64,000 bases of DNA from an uncultured Sphingobacteriales bacterium. Its GTDB lineage: Bacteria > Bacteroidota > Bacteroidia > Chitinophagales > Chitinophagaceae. Location of the stretch: NCBI GenBank assembly GCA_937871285.1, contig CALMQS010000069.1, positions 1 to 64,000 of the forward strand. Direction: 5' to 3'. Shown piece by piece: positions 18,489 through 28,569 of this stretch (position 1 is the stretch's first letter; the number at the start of each line of letters is the position of its first letter). Made by a program: the position numbers and the translations under genes. The notes beneath the pieces are model-generated. The model worked only from the letters and a program-made list of their open reading frames with translations, did no database searches and was not told the origin of the DNA.

Positions 18489-19757
18489 ATGACAAAAAGA
18501 ATTTCATCATTGTTGTTAGCGTTATTGGCAACGGGCTTCATGCTCGTCTTCCCCACCGGTTGCATAAAGGATAAAACAACCGCTACGCATACTGTTACTT
18601 ACACTATAATGGCGCCTGTATTAAAGGCCAAAGCAGATGTTCTGGCGGCTATAAACGGCAACCCTTCCGAAGCGGTTCAGCAGGCGGGGAAAATTTATAT
18701 CAAGGGTAAATTTATTTACCTGAACGAGGTAGATAAGGGCATTCATATTATTGACAACAGCGACCCGTCTAAGCCTTCCCAGGTTGCTTTCCTGAACATA
18801 CCCGGTAACCGGGATATAGCCGTTAAAGGCAATACCCTGTACGCCGATATGTACAGCGACCTGCTCGCCATAGATATCAGCAACCCGAAAAAGGTGAGCG
18901 TTACCAACCGGATTGCTAATTTTTTTATGACCAAGATGTATATATACGGCTATGGTTCAGCTATTAATGATGAATACATAGCTGTTGACTGGATTAAGAA
19001 AGATACTGTTATAGCATATACAGATAGATATTACGAGGCGGGTGGTGATATGATGGCATTAAATAACGCCGGCTTCGCTGCTGCACTGCCCGGCGCTAAC
19101 GGCACTGCCGGTTCCATGGCAAGCATGGTATTAATGAATGATTACCTGTATGCCATAAGGGAACCGCACAGTGTGGGCATTGTGGATATCACGGTTGCGG
19201 CCACACCGCGGTTAGATACCACTTTTTATGCGGGCTTCGACCTGGAAACGATATATCCTTTTGAAGATAAATTATTCCTTGGCTCTTCTACAGGAATGTT
19301 TATGTATGATCTTGCCAATCCCACATTTCCCGTGCAACTGGGCACTTTCTCCCATGGCCGAGCCTGCGATCCTGTAGTAACAGACGGCGAATATGCCTAT
19401 GTTACGCTACGCGGCGGCTCTTCCTGCGGCGGAAATAACAATGAGCTGAACATTGTAGACGTGAAGGACCTGATGAACCCCGTATTGGTAAAAACCTACC
19501 TGCTTACAGGCCCAACGGGCTTATCTAAAGACGGCAACCTGCTTTTTGTATGTGACGGCACAAGCGGCGTAAGATTATACGATGCATCAGACCCGGGTGC
19601 GCTGAAACAGCTACAGCAAATAGAAAGTGATGAGCCTTATGATGTAATAGCAGCCAATAAAAAAGCGATGATCGTTGGCAAAAACGGATTATATCAATAC
19701 GACTACAGTAACCTGAATAATATCCGCCTCCTGAGTTTTTATTCCTTGAAACAATAA
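18489..19757 (+). CDS. LVIVD-repeat lipoprotein
   Basis: Surface or periplasmic lipoprotein of 422 residues from the chosen start. MTKRISSLLLALLATGF leads to the lipobox FPTGC with Cys25. The body is a beta-propeller made of LVIVD-type repeats, seen as GIHIIDNSDPSKPSQVAFL, DLLAIDISNPKKVSV, VGIVDITVAATPRL, LNIVDVKDLMNPVLV and VRLYDASDPGAL. Function of the family is not known. Earlier in-frame ATGs exist 9 and 48 bases upstream; the chosen one gives a clean lipoprotein signal. Monocistronic as far as can be seen. Confidence 0.85.
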   Translation: MTKRISSLLLALLATGFMLVFPTGCIKDKTTATHTVTYTIMAPVLKAKADVLAAINGNPSEAVQQAGKIYIKGKFIYLNEVDKGIHIIDNSDPSKPSQVAFLNIPGNRDIAVKGNTLYADMYSDLLAIDISNPKKVSVTNRIANFFMTKMYIYGYGSAINDEYIAVDWIKKDTVIAYTDRYYEAGGDMMALNNAGFAAALPGANGTAGSMASMVLMNDYLYAIREPHSVGIVDITVAATPRLDTTFYAGFDLETIYPFEDKLFLGSSTGMFMYDLANPTFPVQLGTFSHGRACDPVVTDGEYAYVTLRGGSSCGGNNNELNIVDVKDLMNPVLVKTYLLTGPTGLSKDGNLLFVCDGTSGVRLYDASDPGALKQLQQIESDEPYDVIAANKKAMIVGKNGLYQYDYSNLNNIRLLSFYSLKQ

Positions 19758-19765
19758 GATATTGC

Positions 19766-19808
19766 AGATACGGTGGGCATCCGACGTAAGGAGGGTCTGA
19801 CCGTATCT
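19766..19808 (+). other. Hairpin downstream of the LVIVD gene
   Basis: AGATACGGT and ACCGTATCT form a perfect 9-bp stem around a 25-base loop. It begins 9 bp after the stop codon and is followed by TTGATTTG rather than a T run, so it may be a weak terminator or a 3'-end stabiliser. Confidence 0.45.
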
Positions 19809-19937
19809 TTGATTTGAGATTTCTGATTCACCGTCTATTGTGATGCCTGAAACCTGCATCCTGCACCCTAAACCCTCACACTTGCCACCTCTTTTTTACT
19901 GCACATATAATTCTGCCGGGGTTTCCTCATTAAATAT

Positions 19938-19945
19938 TATTTTTG
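19938..19945 (+). promoter_or_regulatory. -7 element (TATTTTTG) for accA
   Basis: TATTTTTG matches TAnnTTTG, with the start codon 22 bp downstream. No -33 TTG in register. Confidence 0.4.
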
Positions 19946-19967
19946 CCATCCGCATATTTAACAGCTT

Positions 19968-20948
19968 ATGCCCCAATTTAAACAAAGACAGTTCCTGGAA
20001 TTTGAAAAACCGGTTAAAGAGTTATTTGACCAGGTAGCACAGTTGAAGCAAATGGCCGAGAAAAATCCAAAAATGGATTACACGGATACCATACAGCAGC
20101 TTGAAGCATCCATTCTTGAAAAACGCAGGGAAATTACACAGCATCTTACGCCCTGGCAACAGGTGCAGTTAAGCCGCCATCCCGACCGGCCCTATACCCA
20201 TGCCTACATTAAACGAATGTGTACCAATTACATAGAACTGTATGGCGACCGGAATGTAAGGGATGATAAGGCGATAGTGGGAGGCTTTGGACAGTTAGAC
20301 GGTCAAACGGTAATGATCATCGGTCACCAGAAAGGCATCAATACCAAGATGCGGCAATTGCGCAATTTTGGCATGGCTAATCCTGAGGGTTACCGTAAGG
20401 CGCTGCGGTTAATGAGGCTGGCTGAAAAATTTAATAAACCCGTTGTTACTCTTATTGATACGCCGGGCGCATTTCCGGGAGCGGAAGCGGAAGAGCGTGG
20501 TCAGGGAGAAGCCATTGCCCGTAACATTTATGAAATGATGCGCCTGAAAGTGCCGGTTATTTGTGTGATCATTGGTGAAGGCGCCAGTGGCGGAGCGCTT
20601 GGCATAGGCGTGGGCGACAGGGTGCTGATGCTGCAAAATACATGGTATACGGTTATTTCCCCCGAAAACTGCAGCTCCATTTTATGGCGTAGCTGGGAAA
20701 AGAAAGAGGTTGCTGCGGAGCAGTTAAAGTTAACTTCCACCGATATGAAAGGATTTGGACTGGTAGACGACGTGGTACCCGAACCATACGGTGGAGCCCA
20801 TTGGAATTATGAAGAAACTTCACAAACGCTAAAATCATACCTTATCCCGCTTATTAAAGAATTGCAGGCCATTGACCCGGCAGTACGGGTGCAGCAACGC
20901 ATTGAAAAGTACAGCAAAATGGGCTTCTGGGAAGAGTTACCTCAATAA
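19968..20948 (+). CDS. accA: Acetyl-CoA carboxylase carboxyltransferase subunit alpha
   Basis: Subunit of the carboxyltransferase that moves CO2 from carboxybiotin to acetyl-CoA, the first step of fatty-acid synthesis. The N-terminal helical segment (1-60) and the crotonase-fold core are present, with [20 protein letters not shown] (162-181) and [15 protein letters not shown] (204-218), the oxyanion-hole glycines of the family, then [16 protein letters not shown]. Length 326 is typical. accD is not nearby. dapA follows 68 bp downstream on the same strand, separated by a low-complexity spacer, so co-transcription is possible. Confidence 0.96.
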   Translation: MPQFKQRQFLEFEKPVKELFDQVAQLKQMAEKNPKMDYTDTIQQLEASILEKRREITQHLTPWQQVQLSRHPDRPYTHAYIKRMCTNYIELYGDRNVRDDKAIVGGFGQLDGQTVMIIGHQKGINTKMRQLRNFGMANPEGYRKALRLMRLAEKFNKPVVTLIDTPGAFPGAEAEERGQGEAIARNIYEMMRLKVPVICVIIGEGASGGALGIGVGDRVLMLQNTWYTVISPENCSSILWRSWEKKEVAAEQLKLTSTDMKGFGLVDDVVPEPYGGAHWNYEETSQTLKSYLIPLIKELQAIDPAVRVQQRIEKYSKMGFWEELPQ

Positions 20949-20950
20949 GT

Positions 20951-20986
20951 CTCACAACCTGAAACCTGTAACCTGCAACCAACAAC
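20951..20986. repeat. Low-complexity intergenic repeat (ACCTGCAACC type)
   Basis: Spacer built of CACAACCTGAAACCTGTAACCTGCAACCAACAACT-like words (approximate 7-mer periodicity), between accA and dapA. Same style as 11070-11104. Confidence 0.5.
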
Positions 20987-21016
20987 TATATATATACCAG
21001 CAATAAAGAAAGCAGC

Positions 21017-21913
21017 ATGTCATTAAGAACACAACTCAGAGGAACCGGCGTAGCATTGATCACCCCATTTCAAAATGATTTCAGCATTGATTACCAGGCA
21101 TTGGATGTGATGATTGATCACATGATCAATAATGGCGTGGAGTATATCGTAAGCATGGGCACAACAGGAGAAGCCCCAACGATTAGCAAAGAAGAGAAGA
21201 AAAAAATAGTAGCACATACATTAGCCAAAGTGGCCGGCCGTGTGCCGGTGGTAGTGGGAATTGGCGGAAATAATACGGCTGAAACCGTGCAGGAATTAAA
21301 AACATTTCCCTTAGATGAAGCGGTTGCGGTATTAAGCGTTAGCCCTTATTACAGTAAACCTTCACAGGAAGGATTGTTCCAGCATTATAAGGCGGTGGCC
21401 GCAGCCTCTCCCAAACCTGTTATATTATATAATGTGCCGGGCAGAACAGGACGCAACCTTTCCGCTGAAACCACCATTCGTTTGGCCAAGGAAGTGCCTC
21501 ATATTGCCGGTATAAAAGATGCTGCAGGCGATATGCTGCAAAGCATGCAGTTGCTCAAAAACAGACCCGATGATTTTTTGGTATGCAGCGGCGATGATAC
21601 GCTTGCACTACCCCAGTTGGCCTGTGGTATGGACGGGCTCATCAGTGTAATAGCCAATAGTATGCCCCGCAAATTTTCCGATATGGTGCGTTTAGCCTTA
21701 GCCGGTAAGCTCAGGGAAGCAAAACTGCTTAACGACGCCATGCTCGAAACATACGAATTGCTTTTTTCAGAAAACAATCCTGCGGGCGTTAAATCTTTCC
21801 TGTTCCACCTCGGGTTGATCAGGAATGTATTGCGTTTGCCTGTTACCCCATTGAGTGAAGCGCTGCATCAAAAAGCGAAGCATTTGCTGGAAGCGGATCC
21901 CACGCTGCGTTAG
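21017..21913 (+). CDS. dapA: 4-hydroxy-tetrahydrodipicolinate synthase
   Basis: Condenses aspartate semialdehyde with pyruvate in the lysine/diaminopimelate pathway. TIM-barrel protein of 298 residues. Schiff-base Lys167 is in IAGIKDAAGD, the catalytic Tyr138 in ILYNVPGRTG, and the substrate loop GTTGEAPTIS (48-57) is intact. SVSPYYSKPSQEGL (107-120) supplies the dimer-exchanged Tyr. All features point to true DapA rather than a related aldolase. It probably shares a transcript with accA. Confidence 0.96.
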   Translation: MSLRTQLRGTGVALITPFQNDFSIDYQALDVMIDHMINNGVEYIVSMGTTGEAPTISKEEKKKIVAHTLAKVAGRVPVVVGIGGNNTAETVQELKTFPLDEAVAVLSVSPYYSKPSQEGLFQHYKAVAAASPKPVILYNVPGRTGRNLSAETTIRLAKEVPHIAGIKDAAGDMLQSMQLLKNRPDDFLVCSGDDTLALPQLACGMDGLISVIANSMPRKFSDMVRLALAGKLREAKLLNDAMLETYELLFSENNPAGVKSFLFHLGLIRNVLRLPVTPLSEALHQKAKHLLEADPTLR

Positions 21914-22019
21914 GAAAGCATTCCCTTTTTTGTGCGGATATATTTAATGAGGCGCAAACTATAGCGTTGCTTTAGCCGTTATAACGTTTAGCGCCGGTGG
22001 CGCCGCTTTAAGCATCTTA

Positions 22020-22027
22020 TATATTTG
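22020..22027 (+). promoter_or_regulatory. -7 element (TATATTTG) for the Wzi-like gene
   Basis: TATATTTG matches TAnnTTTG with a leader of about 20 nt to the start at 22053. No -33 element in register. Confidence 0.45.
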
Positions 22028-22052
22028 TCAAAATATCAAAGACACACCTCAA

Positions 22053-23750
22053 ATGCGATTAATAAAAACATTATCATCCGTACTTGTTTTCGCGGCATTA
22101 TCTGCAACTGCTTTTGCCCAGTCGGACAGGATCAGCTTAGGCGACAAGCAATATCAATTGTTAGACAGGCTGGATATAAAGCTGCAGAATGATTCTGTGC
22201 TTTCTTTTTCTACGGTTAAGCCGTATAACAGGAAAGTATATACGGAACGGATAGCCCTGTTAGATTCTTTAGACCAGGCAGGTGAATTACCAGTTGAGCT
22301 TTCTTCGGTTGACCGGCACAATATACAAAGCCTGCTGATGAACAATTCCGACTGGACGAAAGACCGGGGTGAATCCTTTCAGGTACGCAGGCCGGTATGG
22401 AATACTTTTTTTAAAACACCCGCTCATTTATATGAAACACATTCTGATGATTTTACCTTAATGATTGATCCTGTACTGAACCTGCAGGTAGGTAAATCTT
22501 CAGAGGTTAATAAAGCGATTTATACAAACACGAGGGGTATTACATTACGGGGTAATATTGGTAAAAAGCTTGGCTTCTATACCTATATTACAGAAAACCA
22601 GGAAAGAGACCCGCTATATGTGGACCGGTATGTAAGAAAGCGGATCGGCATTCCGAATGCCGGTTATTTTAAATTTTTACAGGGAGGAGGCTATGATTAT
22701 TTTGATGCAAGGGGCGGAATAGACTTCGCGGCTTCTAAGTTCATCAATTTCCGCTTTGGATATGATAAGCTTTTTTTAGGAAACGGATACAGAAGCCTTT
22801 TATTAAGTGATTTCAGCAATAATTTCCTATACCTGCAAATGGATGTGCAGTTGCGCAAATTTGCTTACAAAACTGTATATGCGGAGTTGATAGCGCCATT
22901 TGATCCTTCACGCAACAGGGATACTATCCGGTATAAGAACTATATGGCATTTCATCACCTGAGTGTGCAGCTTGCCCGCTGGCTGAATGTAGGTGTATAT
23001 GAGAATGTGATATATAATGGCAGAAATGGTATAGAGCTGAGCTATTTCAATCCGTTTATTTTTTACAGGTCAATTGAAATGCAGTTGGGCAGCGGAAGCT
23101 CAAAAGCTACGGTGGGTATTGATGTTAAATCCAATCTCTTTAAAACCCTCCAGCTATATGGTAACCTTGTAATAGGTGAATTTATTTTAAAGGATATAAA
23201 AAACTATAGCAATGGCAGTTGGTGGAATAAGCAGGCATTGCAACTGGGAGGTAAATATATTGATGTATTAGGCGTTAAGAACCTTGATCTGCAGGCGGAG
23301 GTAAACCTGGTGCGTCCTTTTATGTATGCCCATCGTGATAGCAGCATCGGGTTTACGCACTATAATACCGAGCTGGCACATCCGCTCGGTGCAAATTTCA
23401 AAGAATATATCGCTGTTTTAAAATATCGGCCCTTAAACAAATTATATCTTACAGGAAAGCTGTTGTATTACAAAAAAGGACTTGATTCGGCAGGTGTAAA
23501 TATGGGCGGGGATGTTTTCAGGAGCTATGAAAGCCGCCCGCGGGACTATGGCTTCTTTATCGGTACAGGAACTCCTGTACAATCGCTTCTTGCGTCCTTC
23601 TCAGCTTCCTATGAGCTGCTGCAAAATTTGTTTATAGATGTTAGCCTTGCCAATCGCAGCTATAACGTGCAGGGCCAGCCGAAGATCAGCGAATTTTTCT
23701 TTTCAACGGGCGTAAGGTGGAATATAGGAAAAAGAGCGTTTGAGTTTTAG
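22053..23750 (+). CDS. Wzi/RemB-like outer-membrane beta-barrel protein
   Basis: Exported 565-residue protein with a signal peptide (1-22, ATAFA/QS). After an N-terminal helical region with short helices (25-110) comes a long series of amphipathic strands with alternating aromatics, e.g. GITLRGNIGKKLGFYTYITE and RNRDTIRYKNYMAF, ending in the aromatic strand VRWNIGKRAFEF. This resembles the capsule-assembly Wzi family, which in gliding Bacteroidota includes RemB. A role in attaching surface polysaccharide is an inference from that family. No capsule genes are adjacent. Confidence 0.7.
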   Translation: MRLIKTLSSVLVFAALSATAFAQSDRISLGDKQYQLLDRLDIKLQNDSVLSFSTVKPYNRKVYTERIALLDSLDQAGELPVELSSVDRHNIQSLLMNNSDWTKDRGESFQVRRPVWNTFFKTPAHLYETHSDDFTLMIDPVLNLQVGKSSEVNKAIYTNTRGITLRGNIGKKLGFYTYITENQERDPLYVDRYVRKRIGIPNAGYFKFLQGGGYDYFDARGGIDFAASKFINFRFGYDKLFLGNGYRSLLLSDFSNNFLYLQMDVQLRKFAYKTVYAELIAPFDPSRNRDTIRYKNYMAFHHLSVQLARWLNVGVYENVIYNGRNGIELSYFNPFIFYRSIEMQLGSGSSKATVGIDVKSNLFKTLQLYGNLVIGEFILKDIKNYSNGSWWNKQALQLGGKYIDVLGVKNLDLQAEVNLVRPFMYAHRDSSIGFTHYNTELAHPLGANFKEYIAVLKYRPLNKLYLTGKLLYYKKGLDSAGVNMGGDVFRSYESRPRDYGFFIGTGTPVQSLLASFSASYELLQNLFIDVSLANRSYNVQGQPKISEFFFSTGVRWNIGKRAFEF

Positions 23751-23961
23751 GGTTGAGCCACAAAGCTACACGGATATTTCTGGGGTAATGGGTTTGCTTT
23801 CACTTAGCGCCCGTTGCTCCTTTGCGGTCTTTGCGTGAAACATTTGAACCGTGCATCCATACCCCCAAACAGTATGAGCTGAATGCATTCGGCGGCTCCC
23901 CTTACAGCCTCACATTGGAGGAATTTAAAAAGCATGGATTGTCTAATGTTACTATTCTTTT

Positions 23962-25323
23962 TTACTCCATTACATTCTCTAATTCTTCCAGGGTTTTGCC
24001 CATTGTTTCTTTCACCTTCCACCAAATAAAACAAAGCCCCAATGCACATATTACGGAATAGATATAAAATGATTTTTCCTGTAGTTTCTCAAATAAAACA
24101 GGAAAAGTAAAAACGAGGATAAAATATGCGGCCCACAGGCTGACTACTGCAACGGCTGTAGCTTCGCCACGTACTTTATTAGGGAATATTTCAGAGATCA
24201 ACACCCAGGTTACAGGCGCCAGCGACATCGCGTAAATGCCAATGGCGGCTAATAAAAACCAGGATACCTGCGGTGAATACACTCCCAACAGGATTACTAT
24301 AATTACATATGTAATGGCGAGACCACCCGCGCCAATCAACATGAGAGGCTTTCTGCCTAATTTATCAACAAGTAACATCGCGAGTATCGTAAACACCAGG
24401 TTTACCCCCCCGATAAAAACGGTTTGCAATAATTGATCGTCCTGCGAGGCGCCGATACTTTCAAATATTTTAGGGGCATAATTGAAAACCGTATTAATAC
24501 CGCATAACTGCTGAAATACTGCCAGTCCTATACCTACCAAAACAGCAGGCAATACAGCTTTTTTAAAAATGTCTGCATAACGGGTTTTAGCAACGCCTTT
24601 TAAAGATGTTGCAATATTGCTTACAGATTCATTTACAAAGCCTGCATCTCCTATTTTTCCCAGTACCCTGGTTGCCTGTATGTTTTTTCCTGCTTTCATC
24701 AACCAGCGCGGGCTTTCGGGCAACCACAGCGCTCCAATAAAAAATAAAACAGCCGGAACAAAACCTAACCCGAACATCCAGCGCCAGGCGTCTTCGCCGG
24801 AATTGCGTAATGCATAATTAATGAGGTTGGTAAAAAGAATGCCCAGCACAATTGTCAACTGGTTGATGGCAACCATACGACCACGTATATGCGCCGGAGA
24901 AATTTCTGCAATATACATAGGCGATAACATAGAAGCCATACCCACACCTATCCCTGCACAAAACCGGGCGGCAATAAAAGCATCTCTTGAAAAAGAGAAT
25001 GCCATCGCCAGGGAGGAAAGAGCAAAAATAGCCGCGGCAATCAACAGTCCCGGCTTACGCCCGTATTTATCCGATACAGATCCTGCAACCATACAGCCGA
25101 TGATAGCGCCGAGGGCGAGGCTTCCAGTTGCAAAACCTTCCCAATAAGCGTCTAATGAAAAATGCTTTTGCAAAAAAGGTAAAGCGCCTGCAATTACTGC
25201 AAAGTCGAACCCAAACAAATAACCGCCCAAAGCAGAAATAAAAGAAATGCCTAAAATATAACGGGTGTTATAGGAATATTTTTTACCGGCCTGATGCGTA
25301 TTATCATTGATGGCTGCATTCAT
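23962..25323 (-). CDS. Sugar:H+ symporter, MFS sugar-porter family
   Basis: Inner-membrane 12-helix transporter of the XylE/GalP type, 453 residues. Family motifs are present: FGFDFAVIAG with the proton-coupling Asp40, DKYGRKPG (85-92), RFCAGIGVG with YIAEISPAHIRGR (120-149), PESPRWL (202-208), QQLCGINTVFNYAP and the second DKLGRKPL. It is the last gene of the glycan-use cluster, 131 bp after the epimerase gene, and would bring in the released monosaccharide. Galactose or glucose are likely from context; specificity cannot be read from sequence. Confidence 0.92.
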   Translation of the reverse strand: MNAAINDNTHQAGKKYSYNTRYILGISFISALGGYLFGFDFAVIAGALPFLQKHFSLDAYWEGFATGSLALGAIIGCMVAGSVSDKYGRKPGLLIAAAIFALSSLAMAFSFSRDAFIAARFCAGIGVGMASMLSPMYIAEISPAHIRGRMVAINQLTIVLGILFTNLINYALRNSGEDAWRWMFGLGFVPAVLFFIGALWLPESPRWLMKAGKNIQATRVLGKIGDAGFVNESVSNIATSLKGVAKTRYADIFKKAVLPAVLVGIGLAVFQQLCGINTVFNYAPKIFESIGASQDDQLLQTVFIGGVNLVFTILAMLLVDKLGRKPLMLIGAGGLAITYVIIVILLGVYSPQVSWFLLAAIGIYAMSLAPVTWVLISEIFPNKVRGEATAVAVVSLWAAYFILVFTFPVLFEKLQEKSFYIYSVICALGLCFIWWKVKETMGKTLEELENVME

Positions 25324-25454
25324 TCATTATAACTTTTAGTATAATCTGTAGTGTGCTGTTTGCTCCACTATTTTATAATTGAATAAGAAAGCACTCTTTA
25401 TAAGTTCCTCATTGCAAAAGAATCGTGGGATGGTTATTGTCCCAGGATAAAAAT

Positions 25455-26540
25455 CTATCTTATCAAAAACCGGTATATAGTTGTTTGCTGATATTCTTCT
25501 TCCGGAAGCAGCCCTATGGATGGGAACTGGTAATGATTGGGCGCATCGGGAAAGCCCTGGGCTTCCAATGCAAGGCCACTGCTGCTGAAATACCGTTGCC
25601 CGCTTTTACCCACATCCGTTCCATCAAACAGCCATGCATTATAAAACTGGATACCCGGCTGATCGGTATATACTTCCATAATCCTTCCGGTTTCTTTTTC
25701 TTCTACCGTTGCTGCTAATTGTAAAGCTTTACCGGAATTATTCAAAACATAAGATACTACATACCCTTTTCCCGGGAACAATTGTCCGGGAAACGATTCA
25801 CCAATACGGGATCCGATAGTTATCGGCCGGGTGAAATCGAGTGCTGTATCTTTTATAGAAATTATATTACCTGTAGGAATTAATTCATCATCACATTCCA
25901 CACTATTTTCAGAATGAATACAAACAACATGATCCAATACATTTTTATCCACATCACCATGAAGATTGAAATAAGCGTGATTGGTAAGATTAACGATGGT
26001 TGCTTTATCTGTATGCGCTGAATAATTTATTCGCATTGAATTATCATTACCCAGCGTATACCTCACTTTTACTTCAATATTTCCGGGGTATCCTTCTTCT
26101 CCATCTTTTGAAAGATATTTAAATTCTACGGCCTCTTCTCCCTTATCGTTTACTAATATCGCACCACTCCAAACCTGGAAACTGAATCCATCAAAACCTC
26201 CGTGCAAATGATTTTTTACGGAACTCCCGAACAGATCATTATTTGTCAGTTGATATTTCACGCCTTCCAATTCAAAAATTCCCTTACCAATCCGCCCACA
26301 CACACGGCCTACAACTGCGCTGTAATATTTTTCTTTGGCGCCCAGGTATTCCTCCAGGCTTTCAAATCCGAGTACCACATCTGCCCATTGGTTGTGTTTA
26401 TCAGGCACCCACATAGACAGCCAGCGGGCTCCGTAATTGGTAAACTGTGCTACACCACCACTCTTATTACGAAGTGTAAATAATTTTACTTCTCCGCCTT
26501 TTATAGTACTTCTGAAATTTTCTTCTTTTAATAATTCCAT
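25455..26540 (-). CDS. galM: Aldose 1-epimerase (mutarotase)
   Basis: Interconverts alpha and beta anomers of hexoses such as galactose. 361 residues, without a signal peptide. Catalytic acid/base residues are visible: the NHLHGG motif with His111/113, His188 in NLTNHAYFNLHG and Glu326 in LALEAQGFPDAPNH. It abuts the GH97 gene with no gap between stop and next start codon. In this locus it would process the sugar released by GH97 after uptake. Confidence 0.93.
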   Translation of the reverse strand: MELLKEENFRSTIKGGEVKLFTLRNKSGGVAQFTNYGARWLSMWVPDKHNQWADVVLGFESLEEYLGAKEKYYSAVVGRVCGRIGKGIFELEGVKYQLTNNDLFGSSVKNHLHGGFDGFSFQVWSGAILVNDKGEEAVEFKYLSKDGEEGYPGNIEVKVRYTLGNDNSMRINYSAHTDKATIVNLTNHAYFNLHGDVDKNVLDHVVCIHSENSVECDDELIPTGNIISIKDTALDFTRPITIGSRIGESFPGQLFPGKGYVVSYVLNNSGKALQLAATVEEKETGRIMEVYTDQPGIQFYNAWLFDGTDVGKSGQRYFSSSGLALEAQGFPDAPNHYQFPSIGLLPEEEYQQTTIYRFLIR

Positions 26541-28496
26541 TTATTTATTTTCCGGAGTGATCCTTGCCAGCCAGCCGCCACCTGCTGCCAATGTAAGCTT
26601 CAGTGTTTCTCCTGCGTTGATCTCATGCCGGGAGCGCTTATAATCGGTTGCTGCAGTGCCTGCATTTATTCCATCTTCAATAATCTCTACCTGGTATTTA
26701 CCGGGTTTTAAAAAATCAGTGGATAGCTCTAATGTTCGCCGGTCATCGTTGGTGATCGCCCCGATATGCCAATCGCTTCCGGATCTGCGTGCTAACACCG
26801 TGTATTTGCTGATCTTACCCATTAAAAGTTTGGTCTCATCCCACTCAACAGGTATTCTTGCAAGGAAATCCGTACACGCTTTCTCCCGGTAGTAATCAGA
26901 AGGTGAACCGGGCAACATCGTCATAGGGCTATTTAAAATTATAAACAAGGCCATGGCATGCGCCCTTGTACCCCAGCCCATCGGGTAATCCCAGAAATGT
27001 CTGAAATTATTTTTATTTCCGTTACGCATGGTAGCAGGGATATAGTCCATTGCACCGGTAAACATGCGGATATAAGGCAAAAGATTATGGTGTTCAGGAT
27101 TATCATTGTTGGATACACCGCTTTGTTCAAATTCAATCAATGCTTCCCGTGTTAACACATTCGGATATTTGCGGCTTAACCCACAAGGTTTGTAAGCACC
27201 ATGAAAATTAACTACCATCTTTTTTTCTGCAGCTTTTTGGGCAAGCGCTTCGTAAAACTCCACCATCTGCTGATCATCCCTGTTCATGAAATCTGTTTTG
27301 ATCCCTTTGATCCCCCAACGTTCAAACTGGTCAAAAGCCTCCTGCCATTGGTCCCTCAGTGTATTCCAGATCACCCATACCATCACGTCTACTCCTTTGG
27401 TTTTTGCATAAGCGGTAACCTCCTCCATATTTAAACCGGCAACAGGATGCAGCAGGTCATCTTTGGGGCTCCATCCATCATCAAAAAGAAAATAGCGAAA
27501 TCCGTTTTCAGCACAAAAATCTATAAAGTATTTGGCTGTTTCGGTGTTAACGCCTGCTTTAAAATCAACGCCGTAAATATTATTCTTGCCCCACCAGTCA
27601 AACATAACCACACCCGGTTTGATCCATGAAACATCCCTGAGCTCAGTAGGCGAAGCCAGCAAATAAACCATATTGTTACTGATCAGTTCATCTTCCTGGT
27701 CTGCCACTGCAAAAATCCGCCAGGGATAGTTTCGTTTACCGGCTACTCTTGCAATATAATCGTAGGTTTCGCCCACCTGCCCGCTGGCGTAGCGGTTTTT
27801 TGTAGTTACCAGTGTTTTAGGATAACGTGGATTAGTAGCCGAAATTTGTGACGCCCCGGCACTTTTCATCCACAAGCCAGGGTAATTGTAAAGATCCGAT
27901 TCAGTGATCATCACAAATTTACCATCCTGTTTTTCTACAAGCAGTGGCAGGTTGTAAAGCCTGGCTGGATCTAATTCGCTCAGCTTTTTGAACTCATAGG
28001 GTTGTTCGTATGCTGAGTTAAAAGATTTCTCAGACTGGAAGCGGATGGAATCGCCCTCGTTCAATTGTATACTGAGGGTTTCCTTCATTATTGTCAAACT
28101 GTCTTTAGCCGACGTTGAAAAACGATAGGCCATTCCTTCGTTGAAAAGCCTGAATGTTAACGACTGATCTGATTTGAATGTGAGCACCAGTTCGTTGTAT
28201 TCATTTCTGTATGTTTCGCTCTTCTCTTTAACAACCGGTTTAATATCTTCATTTACCGTATTCCTTTTTATCTTTTTTACCTGCAGGGGTTCTGCTTTCG
28301 TTTGATCGCTAATCATGCCAAGGTCCGACAAACTCAGAACAGGATCCGCTCCTTTTGTCATTTTCAACTTTATTCCCTGCCGGTTGCTTTCAATTTCAAC
28401 CGACAGTTTTTTATCAGGAGAAAGCAGCACATACTTCTGCGCATTGGCTGCAATACTAAAAAGAGACAAAAACAACAGGATTGAAAAGCCTTTCAT
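26541..28496 (-). CDS. Glycoside hydrolase family 97, probable retaining alpha-galactosidase
   Basis: Exported 651-residue enzyme with signal peptide (1-19, AANA/Q). N-terminal beta-sandwich (20-280), TIM-barrel (about 290-560, FLFDDGWS at 336-343) and a C-terminal sandwich make up the GH97 layout. GH97 has inverting alpha-glucosidases (SusB) and retaining alpha-galactosidases (BtGH97b); the latter use an Asp nucleophile. Here IKTDFMNRDDQ places Asp402 at that site, with candidate acid/base Glu451 in NVLTREAL (or Glu457). The adjacent mutarotase and GalP-like symporter agree with galactose release. No lipobox, so periplasmic. Alpha-glucosidase remains possible. Confidence 0.88.
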   Translation of the reverse strand: MKGFSILLFLSLFSIAANAQKYVLLSPDKKLSVEIESNRQGIKLKMTKGADPVLSLSDLGMISDQTKAEPLQVKKIKRNTVNEDIKPVVKEKSETYRNEYNELVLTFKSDQSLTFRLFNEGMAYRFSTSAKDSLTIMKETLSIQLNEGDSIRFQSEKSFNSAYEQPYEFKKLSELDPARLYNLPLLVEKQDGKFVMITESDLYNYPGLWMKSAGASQISATNPRYPKTLVTTKNRYASGQVGETYDYIARVAGKRNYPWRIFAVADQEDELISNNMVYLLASPTELRDVSWIKPGVVMFDWWGKNNIYGVDFKAGVNTETAKYFIDFCAENGFRYFLFDDGWSPKDDLLHPVAGLNMEEVTAYAKTKGVDVMVWVIWNTLRDQWQEAFDQFERWGIKGIKTDFMNRDDQQMVEFYEALAQKAAEKKMVVNFHGAYKPCGLSRKYPNVLTREALIEFEQSGVSNNDNPEHHNLLPYIRMFTGAMDYIPATMRNGNKNNFRHFWDYPMGWGTRAHAMALFIILNSPMTMLPGSPSDYYREKACTDFLARIPVEWDETKLLMGKISKYTVLARRSGSDWHIGAITNDDRRTLELSTDFLKPGKYQVEIIEDGINAGTAATDYKRSRHEINAGETLKLTLAAGGGWLARITPENK

Positions 28497-28569
28497 AATA
28501 CAAATTCATTTTATAGCATTATTTTTTCAATATAGATGCATATCAATATACAGCATCCTTAAAAACAGC

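Noticed and set aside
21985..22012. GC-rich GCGCCGGTGGCGCC stretch before the Wzi-like gene as riboswitch or terminator
   Set aside because: The stem is short and has no T run or conserved riboswitch core.
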